Shown here piece by piece: positions 24,042 through 32,987 of a stretch of 43,267 bases of DNA. Position numbers and translations under genes: made by a program. Every line of letters starts with the position of its first letter. Positions within the stretch are counted from its first letter, which is position 1. This DNA comes from DASREM01 sp035652095 (GTDB lineage: Bacteria; Acidobacteriota; Terriglobia; Terriglobales; Acidobacteriaceae), in NCBI GenBank assembly GCA_035652095.1, contig DASREM010000020.1:1-43267 (forward strand). Reading direction: 5' to 3'. Below the pieces are notes generated by a model, which was given only the letters and a program-made list of their open reading frames with translations, did not search any database and was not told the origin of the DNA.

Positions 24042-26780
24042 TTAGAATCCCGGTGGTGCAAGCAGGTGGAGTTGTTGACCCAGTTGTTGTCTCACATTTT
24101 CCAAGGCCGTTGTACTGTGCGTCCAGTTGGTCCAATTCGTGGCAATCGGCAAGATGATGGGATTTGCAAAGCTCAGCTGTCCCAGGTTCTTCAGAATTTG
24201 CGCGTATTCGTAATCCTGAATCCCGTCGCGAATCGCCTTCAGACGAATCCCCGGTGCGGATTCCGTCGAGGCGATTGGCCCAGGCGGATACAAGAAGATT
24301 CCGTCTCCCGGCCGGCCCAAGCCGCCTCCGCAAGCCGTCGTGTCCACATTGTTCCAACTGCCGATGGCATTGCCAGCCGTCCATCCGTCCGCGCGATAGT
24401 AGAGAATGCCCGTTGCACCCTGCGTCCAATTCAAAAACCCTGCCTGGATGCGCTCGTTGATCGGAGGATAGTCCACCATCCATTCCGGTGTGTTGCCGTA
24501 CCCGGTATTGCAACTGGTATAGCTCCACAGGTCGCTTCCGCCACCGCTAAAGGGCAGAGTAGGCCATTGTTGCATCGAGTCCAGCAGCACCCAATGGTCA
24601 ATGGCGCTGCGTCCGTCTCCCTCGTCGAGCAGGTTCGGATCCGGCGAGTTCAGTGTCATCATGGTCTTCGCGCTCGGCGTGGCACCGTGCGCATTCATGC
24701 CCATGGTCTTCAGCGGCGTGTAATCGCTGGTGCAGCCATTCAATTCATCGGCCACATAAAAATCCAAGCGGAGGCCCGCGGGAAAATTCGCTGCCGCCGC
24801 GCTGATCTGGCTGCTCGTGGGCAGGCTGCTGTAGGACCCGTTGCACTGGATCCCAATGTAATAATAGCTGTCGAGCCCCGAACGATTGAGCCCGTAATTG
24901 GTAATGTCGGAAGCGGAATTGCCAGCCACGTCGTACCAGCCCATGACTTTGTTACGCATCAAGGCTCGTGCCAAAGTCGTGGTGGTGTTGCCACTGGCGG
25001 GTGGCCACAGCGTCCACAGCGAGAGTTCCGATGGCTGCGTGGGCAGCCCAAAGTTCCACACGGTCAGCATGACCGGAATGGTGGCGTTGCCTTGGTCGGA
25101 AGTGACCGAGATGCTTCCCGTATAGCTTCCTGGCGGCGCCTTGGTGGCTCCCTGGGGCACGGAGATGTCGATCCAGTATGGTTGATTCTGCCCCGCGCTG
25201 ACGCTGGCATTGCAGGCCTTCAGCGTAGCCGCGCTTCCGCACAGCGGCGCATTCGTTTCCGGATCATTGAAAGGAATCAGCGGTTCCGGGTACGTGCCTG
25301 ATCCCAGCGGTGGATTGCTGCCTCCGCCGTAACTGGCGGTGCCCGTTAAGGTGATGTAGTACTCGCGGTAGAGAGTGAGGTTCAATGCCTGAATAGTGGC
25401 CCCGCCCGGGCCGGTGAGTGCCGAAGCGCTCAGATTCACGTTGGTCAAGCCGCCGGCAGGCGCCTGCACCACGACCTGCGTGTCTACCGTTTCGCCGCGC
25501 GCGCTGAAGAGGGCGATCGAAGAAGTTGTGCCTGGGGCGTCCGTTGGCCCCACGCGCACGAGGCCGGATTGTACCCACACCGGGAATGGTGCGCTTGCAG
25601 GTATGACTCCAATCCCACTTAAAGCAACCGTCGTCGGCGAGTTTGTGGCATTGCTTGCCACCGACACGCTCCCCGTTACGCTGCCCGCGATGGACGGAGC
25701 AAAGCTTACGTTCAAAGTCGCACTTTGGCCCGCGTTTAGAACCGTTCCACCAGGCACGCCGCTGTCGTTGAAGCCCGCGCCGGAAACGCTGACACTCGAA
25801 ATCGTCACAGGAGAATTGCCGGAGTTGGTGAGCGTCACAGAGAGCGTACTTAAAGAGCCTGTATTTACGCTTCCAAAGCTCAAACTCGTTGGACTAGCAC
25901 TGAGCAGATAAGTACCGGCGTTCACGGTAAGAGTGGCGGCCGTGCTAGCGACACTCCCGGTGGAGTTGCTAACGACAACTGTAAACTGTTTTCCAGTATC
26001 TGCGCTTGTTGTAGGGGGGGTTGTGTAACTAGCCGCGGTCGCGCCGCTAATCGCCGTTCCGTTCTGTCGCCATTGGTAACTGAGTGGAGCTGTGCCAGTG
26101 GCTGCGACGGAGAAAGTCGCAGACTGACCGTCATCAACCGTTTGGCTTACGGGTTGAGTCGTAATCAACGGCGCAGTCGCTGTACTGTTGAAAACCACAT
26201 CTACCCAGTAGTTTGACGAGTTTGTATGGTTGGGGAAGGTCCCCGCAATGCCCCACACACCGTCTGGTGCACCGGCGCCATTTTGTAGGGCATGCAATGG
26301 TAGATTGTTCATCCCGGAACTCGCGAAATAACTCCAGTTCACGCTCCAGTGCCCAACCGGGCATCGGTAGGACGCCACATACACGGTGTTCGCGGTGATC
26401 GGCACCGGAGCCGAAAAGTTAGCCTGCTGCCAACCGGAGGCGGTCTCGTCTGTGAACGTCACCGAAGCCAGCAGCGCTCCGCTGCTGCTCCACAGGTGGC
26501 CGATATGCGTACCCGTGTTGGCCTTGCTCTTGTAAAAGCGAATGCCGCTGATTGTGCCGCTGGTGTCCGACTTAAAGGAAACTCCCAGCTCCACCGCCCC
26601 GCTGGATCCGCTATCCACTGTCGCCGGCACGGTTGTGCTTGGCCAGATCGTTTGCTGGACTCGAGCTTTCGCAGAGCAAGCTATAAAAACGCTGAGGCCT
26701 AATAGCAGCGTTCCAACTTTTCTCAAAGACTTTGCTGCGGTGCTGTCTCTTCTGCCCCAGCTGAAATGACCCATACCCAT
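24042..26780 (-). CDS. Secreted multidomain GH123/DUF4091-like protein (copy 2)
   Basis: A 912-residue exported protein. After a signal peptide (to about residue 39, SAKA) come a DUF4082-like domain (~42-205), an Ig-like domain (~207-293, with YQW and DTGKQF), an SPD-2/choice-of-anchor-D-like domain (~297-398) and a GH123-like catalytic part with DUF4091 tail (~405-905). The catalytic-type pair is Asp678-Glu679 in FYVADELNGC; IRLKAIRDGIQDYEYA marks the tail. The last ~500 residues are closely related to the gene at 18473-20191. The start is strong: GGGAGG lies 6 nt before ATG 26780. The added domains suggest cell-surface or matrix binding that the shorter paralogue lacks. Glycosidase specificity is inferred, not shown. 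Confidence 0.75.
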   Translation of the reverse strand: MGMGHFSWGRRDSTAAKSLRKVGTLLLGLSVFIACSAKARVQQTIWPSTTVPATVDSGSSGAVELGVSFKSDTSGTISGIRFYKSKANTGTHIGHLWSSSGALLASVTFTDETASGWQQANFSAPVPITANTVYVASYRCPVGHWSVNWSYFASSGMNNLPLHALQNGAGAPDGVWGIAGTFPNHTNSSNYWVDVVFNSTATAPLITTQPVSQTVDDGQSATFSVAATGTAPLSYQWRQNGTAISGATAASYTTPPTTSADTGKQFTVVVSNSTGSVASTAATLTVNAGTYLLSASPTSLSFGSVNTGSLSTLSVTLTNSGNSPVTISSVSVSGAGFNDSGVPGGTVLNAGQSATLNVSFAPSIAGSVTGSVSVASNATNSPTTVALSGIGVIPASAPFPVWVQSGLVRVGPTDAPGTTSSIALFSARGETVDTQVVVQAPAGGLTNVNLSASALTGPGGATIQALNLTLYREYYITLTGTASYGGGSNPPLGSGTYPEPLIPFNDPETNAPLCGSAATLKACNASVSAGQNQPYWIDISVPQGATKAPPGSYTGSISVTSDQGNATIPVMLTVWNFGLPTQPSELSLWTLWPPASGNTTTTLARALMRNKVMGWYDVAGNSASDITNYGLNRSGLDSYYYIGIQCNGSYSSLPTSSQISAAAANFPAGLRLDFYVADELNGCTSDYTPLKTMGMNAHGATPSAKTMMTLNSPDPNLLDEGDGRSAIDHWVLLDSMQQWPTLPFSGGGSDLWSYTSCNTGYGNTPEWMVDYPPINERIQAGFLNWTQGATGILYYRADGWTAGNAIGSWNNVDTTACGGGLGRPGDGIFLYPPGPIASTESAPGIRLKAIRDGIQDYEYAQILKNLGQLSFANPIILPIATNWTNWTHSTTALENVRQQLGQQLHLLAPPGF

Positions 26781-27070
26781 GCCAATCCTCCCGATTCGGT
26801 ACTTGCGTATTTGGCGGTGCGGGATCGCTTGGGTTGGGTTTGGGAGCGACCAGTCTACAGTGGTCTCCGCCTGCTGAATGCTTTTGCTCGCTTCAGCCCG
26901 GCGGGATCTGCGACATTTCCATTGGACCTTCTAAACTCCGCCTGCACTCCGGACAGTAACCCGGCTGCGTTTGGGGCAATATCAGCAGGGAAATGATTCT
27001 CCGGTCAGAGCTTCTGCCGGGCTAACGTCTCCTTTCGTCTTACAGAAGTGCAGGTTACTTTTGTCCCTGA
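26781..27070. promoter_or_regulatory. Divergent intergenic region
   Basis: 290 nt between the starts of a minus-strand glycosidase-like gene and a plus-strand histidine kinase, so promoters for both must lie here or beyond. The only element I can place is the minus-strand ribosome site GGGAGG at 26787-26792. No confident -35/-10 pair was found. Confidence 0.4.
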
Positions 27071-28423
27071 GTGCAAGCACTGGCGATCAAAGTGAGCAAT
27101 CCGAGAAGTTCGGGGAAAGAAGTGCTCTCCAGCCCTGCATCTCTCTTGGCGCCTGAGGATTGGAGCCAGTGCCAATCCATTGGGACGACCTTTGGAAACT
27201 TGAGCGACAAAGGACACATAGAACACGCATCCCTCGAAGTCGAGGAATGTCTTCGTTTGCTAATCCAAGGCGTGCGCGAGTACGCGATCATCCAACTGGA
27301 TCCGCTAGGCCACATCGTTAGCTGGAATGCCGGAGCGGAACGCATGAAGGGTTACCCCGCAAATGAAATCCTCGGAAGGCACTTTTCCCTGTTCTACGAC
27401 CCGGAAGATGTGCAGGGCGGCAGGCCGGAACACAACCTGGCCGTAGCGGCTGATAAAGGTGAGTGTAAAGAGGAAGGCTGGCGAATCCGAAAAGACGGTT
27501 CCCGTTTCTGGGCCAGCGTCCTCATTACCGCGCTGCGAGACCCTGACGGGAAGCTACGGGGTTTCCTCAAAATCACAAGGGATATGACCGAGCGTCGGAC
27601 GAGAGAAGAGGTCCTGAGGGAGGCCAAGGAACAGTTGGAGCTTCGTGTTCAGCAGCGAGCTGCCGCCCTGGTGCAAATGAACCTCGAACTTCGCCAGGAA
27701 ATCACGGAGCGCGAACGCGCCGAAGGAGAGCTCAGGAAGTCGCTCGATCAACTGCGCGCGCTGGCCGCTCGCTTGCAATCTGTTCGAGAAGAGGAACGAG
27801 CACTGGTGGCGCGGGAAATGCACGATGAGCTTGGACAGGCCTGCACGGCCATCAAGATGGATCTCGCGTCCATCGGCCGCAAAGCGACCAAAAAGCAAAC
27901 CCAGCTTCTGGCCAAGGTCGATTCCGCCACCCAATTGGTGGATGAAATGATCTTTACCGTTCGAAGAATCGCCTCCGAGCTTCGGCCAAGAACCTTGGAC
28001 GACTTGGGTTTGACAGCCGCGCTGGAATGGCAGGCGCAGGAGTTTGAAAGCCGCACCGGGATTCGCTGCGCTCTTGTTTTGCCGGGGGAGCAGCTCACCC
28101 TTGACCCCGAGCGCTCAACGGCAATTTTCCGTATTTTTCAAGAATCGCTGACCAATGTGGCGCGACATTCCCAGGCCACTCGCGTCGAGGCACGATTGGA
28201 AAAGCAGCAAGATCAGGTCATATTTCTGGTTCGGGACGATGGAGTTGGATTCGATATCGCGCAAACGAGGGCGCGCAAGTCCTTGGGCCTCGCGGGAATG
28301 CAGGAGCGCGCACTCTTGCTCAATGGCGAGCTTACAATTGAAGCAGCGCCTGGCTACGGAACCACCGTGAAGTTGCGAATTCCTCTTTCACCTGGAAAAC
28401 TCCCAGACAAATATGAGCAATGA
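27071..28423 (+). CDS. PAS-domain sensor histidine kinase (NarL/DegS type)
   Basis: A 450-residue kinase without membrane segments, hence a cytoplasmic sensor. A PAS domain occupies residues ~60-175 (YAIIQLDPLGHIVSWNAGAERMKGY, PAC-like FLKITRDMTERR). A coiled coil (~180-240) links it to a HisKA_3 domain with phospho-acceptor His251 in REMHDELGQA, and then a HATPase domain (~345-440) with NVARHSQAT, DDGVGFD and GLAGMQER. It overlaps its regulator gene by 4 nt (ATGA), so the two are a cognate pair. The start is uncertain: GTG 27071 lacks a clear ribosome site and the PAS domain begins much later. The signal sensed is unknown; no haem or flavin signature is obvious. Confidence 0.9.
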   Translation: MQALAIKVSNPRSSGKEVLSSPASLLAPEDWSQCQSIGTTFGNLSDKGHIEHASLEVEECLRLLIQGVREYAIIQLDPLGHIVSWNAGAERMKGYPANEILGRHFSLFYDPEDVQGGRPEHNLAVAADKGECKEEGWRIRKDGSRFWASVLITALRDPDGKLRGFLKITRDMTERRTREEVLREAKEQLELRVQQRAAALVQMNLELRQEITERERAEGELRKSLDQLRALAARLQSVREEERALVAREMHDELGQACTAIKMDLASIGRKATKKQTQLLAKVDSATQLVDEMIFTVRRIASELRPRTLDDLGLTAALEWQAQEFESRTGIRCALVLPGEQLTLDPERSTAIFRIFQESLTNVARHSQATRVEARLEKQQDQVIFLVRDDGVGFDIAQTRARKSLGLAGMQERALLLNGELTIEAAPGYGTTVKLRIPLSPGKLPDKYEQ

Positions 28424-29049
28424 AAATTCTTATCGCTGATGACCATGCAGTCGTTCGCAGGGGGCTTCGAGAGACCCTGGCGGAAGCCTATTCCCGGGCC
28501 ACATTTGGAGAAGCAAAGACGGCGCAGGAAACCCTTGAAAGCGTTGCGCGGCAAAACTGGGATGTGGTCATTCTCGATATCAGCATGCCTGGAAAAAGTG
28601 GACTCGACATCCTGGACGACCTGCATCGTTTGCGCCCAAAGCTGCCGATCCTTCTACTGAGTATGCATCCCGAAGGGCAATTTGCACGGCGTGCCCTCAA
28701 GGCCGGCGCAGCCGGTTACTTGACCAAGGAAAGCGTACCGGAGGAACTCAAGGAGGCGGTTCGGCGGGTGCAGGCGGGTGGACGCTACGTCAGCGCAGCT
28801 TTGGCGGAAAAGTTAGCGTTCGATCTGCGAAAAGACGCGGACATCCCTGCCCATGAACTTCTCTCCGATCGTGAGTTTCAAGTGCTTCGGATGCTCGCTT
28901 CAGGCAAGACTGTCAAGCAGATCGCGGATCAGATTTCTCTTAGTGTAAAGACCATCAGCACTTACCGAGCACGCATCCTGGTAAAGACCGGAATGAAAAC
29001 GACAGCAGAGCTGATTCGCTACGCGGTTCAGGCTGGGCTCGTGGATTAG
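28420..29049 (+). CDS. NarL-family response regulator
   Basis: A 209-residue regulator with an N-terminal receiver (IADDHAVVRRGL; phospho-acceptor Asp53 in ILDISMPGKSG; switch Lys in YLTKES) and a C-terminal LuxR-type helix-turn-helix (LSDREFQVLRMLASGKTVKQIA...VKTISTYRARIL). It is translationally coupled to the preceding PAS kinase and should be phosphorylated by it. It would act as a DNA-binding transcription factor; targets are unknown. Confidence 0.92.
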   Translation: MKILIADDHAVVRRGLRETLAEAYSRATFGEAKTAQETLESVARQNWDVVILDISMPGKSGLDILDDLHRLRPKLPILLLSMHPEGQFARRALKAGAAGYLTKESVPEELKEAVRRVQAGGRYVSAALAEKLAFDLRKDADIPAHELLSDREFQVLRMLASGKTVKQIADQISLSVKTISTYRARILVKTGMKTTAELIRYAVQAGLVD

Positions 29050-29230
29050 AGAGGATCCGCCTTCGCGGCCGAATGATTTTCTGTTGTGCCGCTCGAACCG
29101 TGTCTCTGTGGGACTAGTACGGTCACTTTTACTTCACTTCGTCCTACGCAGAATTCCTGTTTCCACCTGATGTTTTTTCAGGCGAATTTGTCATTCTCTT
29201 TACAGGGATGAACGCTCCTCGAAAAGGAAC

Positions 29231-29602
29231 ATGATGAGAGTCTTTATCGCGGATGACTCCAGAGTTGTTGTGGAGCGCTTGGCGGACCTGCTGCAAGAGG
29301 TGCCCGGCGCGGAGCTCGTGGGGCAAGCTGGGGACGTGCCGGAAACGGTGCTCGGCATTCGAAAAATGAAGCCGGACGCCCTTATTCTTGATTTACAAAT
29401 GCCCGGAGGCAGTGGACTTGATGTTCTTCGGGCGATTCGAACAGATTACCCGCACCTTCAAGTATTGATTTGCACGAACTACCCATATCCGCAATATCGC
29501 CAAGAGTGTTTGACCGCCGGAGCTGATTTCTTTCTCGATAAATCCACGGAATTCGAAAAAATCCCCGCAATTCTCACGGAGTTGATTCACCATGCCGCGT
29601 AG
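29231..29602 (+). CDS. Single-domain response regulator (CheY-like)
   Basis: A 123-residue stand-alone receiver: acidic pair in VFIADDSRVVV, phospho-acceptor Asp54 in LILDLQMPGGSG, Thr in LICTNYPY and Lys in FFLDKSTEF. No output domain follows. It has AAAAGGAAC just before a doubled ATG (29231 and 29234). It lies 180 nt after the NarL-type pair, with a small stem (CCTGA/TCAGG around 29168) between, so it may be transcribed separately. It could serve as an intermediate or phosphate sink for the adjacent kinase. Confidence 0.88.
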   Translation: MMRVFIADDSRVVVERLADLLQEVPGAELVGQAGDVPETVLGIRKMKPDALILDLQMPGGSGLDVLRAIRTDYPHLQVLICTNYPYPQYRQECLTAGADFFLDKSTEFEKIPAILTELIHHAA

Positions 29603-29866
29603 GTTGCTTCTTCCATCTATCTTGTAGGTTTTTCCCCGGCATAATTTCCAATCTTCACCGGACTTTCCGTAAACCGTCCTTTTGCTACTAAAGCACAGGC
29701 ACGACCATTACGTTTTCGAGCTCCAACGACCAAACATCGAAGACAGGTTCTTCGCTAGGGTACTTCGATGAGAGGCAGCGAGGCAGTCGAACCCGCGGGA
29801 CCACTGGCGGTGGGAACAGAAGCAAACTCACGGCGTGGAACTGCCCTTAGCAAAGGGGGAAGAAAA

Positions 29867-31366
29867 ATGAAGATGGTGAAAGTTCTGCCTATCGTAATTT
29901 TCGCGTTGCTTCCTGGCTCGACTACTCGAGCACAAGGAGTGAACAACACGGAACTGAAAGGGGACTATGCATTTACCTTCAGCGGCATGACCACGGGGGG
30001 TAGCGGTGCCTCGACTCCTTTCACCGCGGTGGGGAGGTTCACGGCGGATGGGGCCGGAAATCTAACGAATGGCGAGTTAGATGCCAACGGCTTTGGTCTC
30101 GCCTTTGGTCTCGGGGAGAAGGCGGTGGCGCAACCTTTCACTGGGACCTACTCCATTGGCGCAGACCATCGAGGAGTGATGAACTTGAAGGTTCCCGGCG
30201 GTGGGACACTGGCGTTCGCCATGATGGCCAACGGCAATGCGAAGTTCGTCGAGGTTGACGCTTCTGGGGGACGCGGAACCGTCGGTTCAGGCAGCATGGA
30301 AAAGGTAGACCCCACGGCGTTCAACACCGCCAGAATCACCGGTGATTATGTGTTTGGCGCTGCCGGTTTGGATCCGTCGAACAATCGCACGGCCATGGCG
30401 GGGCGTTTTACCGCAAATGGCTCGGGAATGCTCAGCAATGGAGCCGCGGACGTCAACCAGTCAGGGACATTCACGACCCTGAACACGTTCGTCGGGACCT
30501 ACATGGTGACCGACACCACAACCGGACGCGGCGTCATCAATCTCCCTCCGCTGGCCGGAGGGGCTCTGCAAAACCTTAACTTCGTCTTTTATGTCGTTAA
30601 TGCCGGGAAGTTCTTTGCTATGGAGACGGATGCTGTCTCGCCGTTGACTCCCGCTCTGAACGGCATGGTGTTGCAGCAACAGACTCCAGTGGGTGGATTC
30701 TCAAGCACCGAGCTGAATGGAAATACGGTGATGTACCTTACCGGACGCGCGATCTGCCCTGGAGGAGCCAACGCTCGGCCGAACGTGATCGCCGGCTTGC
30801 TCTCAACTGATGGTGCGGGCATTTCCAACCTGACTTATGACCAGAACTGCGGCGGCTCCAGCTCCGTGACCGGTCTTTCGGGAACGTACAGTGTTGCGGC
30901 CAACGGCCGTACGGCATTCCAACTTGGAGGGGCTTACATGGCAGCTTACCTGGTCAGCCCGAATCAGGCGTTCTTCATTGTTCCGGACAGCTCCGTCTTG
31001 TTTGGGTTCGGCGACGCGCAAGAGGCTGGGCCGTTCACCAACAGCGCGATTACAGGTAGGTATGCGGGTTCGGTCACAGCGACGGCGGCACTAGGGGTCA
31101 CGATCTTTTCCGGCGAGTTCACCGGGGACGGCGCCAGCCCAACCGGCAACCTTACAGGCACCGAGGACATTGGCGCTCCGAGCGGAGCGAGTTTAGGCGT
31201 CACAGCCAATGCCACATTTTCCATTTCGTCTTTGCCAACAAACGGAAGGGGAACCATCGCAGGGAACATTGCAGGCAGCGGCGTTATGTATGTAGTGTCT
31301 CCATCAAAATTTGTTGTACTCTCATTGAGCGACGCAAATCCTGCGGTCTTGATTTTCGAGCAATAG
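29867..31366 (+). CDS. Secreted beta-rich repeat protein
   Basis: A 499-residue exported protein. The start is fixed by a strong AAAGGGGGAAG ribosome site before ATG 29867; the longer frame to 29768 adds unrelated residues. The signal peptide is KVLPIVIFALLPGSTTRAQG, cleaved after ~22. The mature chain has four imperfect repeats of about 110-120 residues, each opening like LKGDYAFTFSG or ITGDYVFGAAG and carrying a core such as RFTADGAGNLTNGELDANG; the third and fourth are degenerate. Proteins of this style are frequent in Acidobacteriota genomes, usually annotated as hypothetical. Cell-surface structural or binding protein is a reasonable guess; no catalytic residues are evident. Confidence 0.78.
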   Translation: MKMVKVLPIVIFALLPGSTTRAQGVNNTELKGDYAFTFSGMTTGGSGASTPFTAVGRFTADGAGNLTNGELDANGFGLAFGLGEKAVAQPFTGTYSIGADHRGVMNLKVPGGGTLAFAMMANGNAKFVEVDASGGRGTVGSGSMEKVDPTAFNTARITGDYVFGAAGLDPSNNRTAMAGRFTANGSGMLSNGAADVNQSGTFTTLNTFVGTYMVTDTTTGRGVINLPPLAGGALQNLNFVFYVVNAGKFFAMETDAVSPLTPALNGMVLQQQTPVGGFSSTELNGNTVMYLTGRAICPGGANARPNVIAGLLSTDGAGISNLTYDQNCGGSSSVTGLSGTYSVAANGRTAFQLGGAYMAAYLVSPNQAFFIVPDSSVLFGFGDAQEAGPFTNSAITGRYAGSVTATAALGVTIFSGEFTGDGASPTGNLTGTEDIGAPSGASLGVTANATFSISSLPTNGRGTIAGNIAGSGVMYVVSPSKFVVLSLSDANPAVLIFEQ

Positions 31367-31480
31367 GCTTCAAACCTTCCTCTTTCCAGCCCCGACCAAC
31401 CGTGCTGCGCATGGAACTGCCGAGGGGATTGTGCTAAGTCGAAAACGAGCCAGCCGGACCTCTTGCCGGTCCACGGGTGA

Positions 31481-31777
31481 CTATTCTTCCGTCCATTTGA
31501 CACCTGGTTCCTGGAGTTGCAATCCTACGCCAAAGCACCCGTCGGTCAGCCTCTGGCAATAAACAACTCGGGCCAGAGTTCGCAGATCCCCTACAGCAGA
31601 GCGAATCATCAGTCGCTCTTGAGGCTCCCGAGGCCGTTGCGTCAGGACGCGTACCCCTCGTGAACATACATTTTCGGTAGTAACGCGTTCGGTCTTGGAG
31701 GGATCCCCTAGACTGGAAACATGCAGGGGAACTGCCAGCCGAATTCGTTTCTCAAGTCTTCCGGACCGCATGGGCAT
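31481..31777 (-). CDS. PilZ-like domain protein (degenerate motif)
   Basis: About 98 residues, essentially one PilZ-like domain. The RxxxR element is RLEKR near the N-terminus; the second element reads NVCSRG, with Cys where c-di-GMP-binding PilZ domains normally have Ser ([D/N]xSxxG). A GVGLQL strand closes the domain. c-di-GMP binding is therefore uncertain. ATG 31777 places the RxxxR motif close to the start; the frame is open to 31837 but that would overlap the end of the diguanylate cyclase gene. It lies directly downstream of that cyclase on the same strand, which fits a c-di-GMP effector. Confidence 0.7.
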   Translation of the reverse strand: MPMRSGRLEKRIRLAVPLHVSSLGDPSKTERVTTENVCSRGVRVLTQRPREPQERLMIRSAVGDLRTLARVVYCQRLTDGCFGVGLQLQEPGVKWTEE

Positions 31778-31797
31778 GTGACTAATGACCTTTTCGG

Positions 31798-32922
31798 CTA
31801 GGCTTGGTCCTCCTGTGCTGTCTGGGGCGGCGGACAAATTTTCGCCGACCTTCGTTCCTTTTCCGAAGAACGGCCCGTCTCGCAGCGTGGAAAGCTTGGC
31901 GCAACCGGGATGGGCCTGGAATTCATTCGGGACCGTTTCTGCTGGTACATGGCGTGGTCCGCGTGGGCCATTAACTCCGCAATCGAAGCTACGTTTCTAT
32001 GATCAAATCGCGCCACACCCACACTCACAGAAACATTGCGGCCTGCTTCCCCCGCGTTTGCTGCCCGCAAATACCTTCGCAGCCTTGCCTGAATTGCCGT
32101 CTCGCTGTGACCAGAAGCCTCGATTGCTAGAACTGCGAATTCATCTCCGCCCAAGCGTGCGATGATATCGGAGTCTCGAAAGGTGTTCTTTAGGATTTCC
32201 GCTGTGCGCTTCAGTGCTTGGTCGCCTGCGGCATGACCAAAGGAATCGTTAATCTGCTTCAGTCCGTCGACGTCGATGAAAAACAGGAGCATTCCACGGC
32301 CGAACCGGCGTCCGAGTTTCAGTTGACGTTCCGCAAGAACCTGAAAGCCGCGGCGATTATAAAAGCCGGTCAAGTCATCCTTAAGCGCCAGATTGCCAAG
32401 TTCCGCTTGCAGCATGTATTGCTTCTTTGCGCAGCGAACTGCGCGCATGAGGAGTTCACTGAGCGGTTGATTCCGGGTGCCACCGGAGCGTGCGCCCTGT
32501 TGCCGGCTGGCGACATCTCGCAACAGACTGGCGAGCTCTTGATTGGCTTCTGCCAGCAAAGCTTGAAACGTCCCGTCGCTAGGTGCTTCTTCTCTACGAT
32601 GTTGCAAACGCAGGGCACCACAGTGAGGCAGAGCCTCAGGGTCAACCGCGATGCTCAGGATCGAAGCGTCCGAACGTTTGTTCGCGGAGTTCAGGATTTC
32701 CGGCGGCTTTTGCATAAAACCCATGAGCTTGCTCGGTTCAGCCTGTGATTTTGTTGCGTCGTTCACCAACTGAATCGGACAGGTAAGGTTGGCCGCCTCC
32801 GTGTCAGGTTTGACGAATGTCGGGGTGTTTGAGGTAGGTCCTGTTCGCGGAGGCGGCCCTCTCTCCTTTCTCTTTGCAGGATAGCTTGTTGCCGATAGGT
32901 GACAATCGGGTGAATCGCGCAT
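31798..32922 (-). CDS. GGDEF diguanylate cyclase
   Basis: A 374-residue protein with an intact catalytic motif (GGDEF, residues 258-262, in ARLGGDEFAVL) and an upstream product-inhibition site RDSD (249-252) at the canonical five-residue distance. The domain opens with LKDDLTGFYNRRGF and includes FIDVDGLKQINDSFGH with the metal-binding Asp. It should make c-di-GMP from two GTP and be feedback-inhibited. Residues 1-170 contain no recognised sensor; a helical stretch (~115-170) may mediate dimerisation. No transmembrane segment, so cytoplasmic. The start is uncertain: ATG 32922 lacks a ribosome site and an ATG at 32724 is also possible. Confidence 0.9.
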   Translation of the reverse strand: MRDSPDCHLSATSYPAKRKERGPPPRTGPTSNTPTFVKPDTEAANLTCPIQLVNDATKSQAEPSKLMGFMQKPPEILNSANKRSDASILSIAVDPEALPHCGALRLQHRREEAPSDGTFQALLAEANQELASLLRDVASRQQGARSGGTRNQPLSELLMRAVRCAKKQYMLQAELGNLALKDDLTGFYNRRGFQVLAERQLKLGRRFGRGMLLFFIDVDGLKQINDSFGHAAGDQALKRTAEILKNTFRDSDIIARLGGDEFAVLAIEASGHSETAIQARLRRYLRAANAGEAGRNVSVSVGVARFDHRNVASIAELMAHADHAMYQQKRSRMNSRPIPVAPSFPRCETGRSSEKERRSAKICPPPQTAQEDQA

Positions 32923-32987
32923 TTTTGTTAGGTGGAATGACTGAAGGCAGTACCACTCCGACCTTGCGCCCCATCGCTAAGCCTGGA

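Noticed and set aside
23901..25301. A long plus-strand frame (466 codons) opposite the secreted GH123-like gene.
   Set aside because: It is the complement of a well-supported minus-strand gene and has no start signal or domain; a consequence of high GC at codon third positions.
18473..26780. Current invertible switch by homologous recombination between the two GH123-like copies.
   Set aside because: The copies match only over short exact stretches (under about 20 nt) and appear roughly 75% identical by eye, too diverged for efficient recombination.
29603..29866. Possible c-di-GMP (GEMM-type) riboswitch before the secreted repeat protein, because of GCACAGGCACGACC.
   Set aside because: The conserved tetraloop receptor and second stem of the GEMM consensus are absent.
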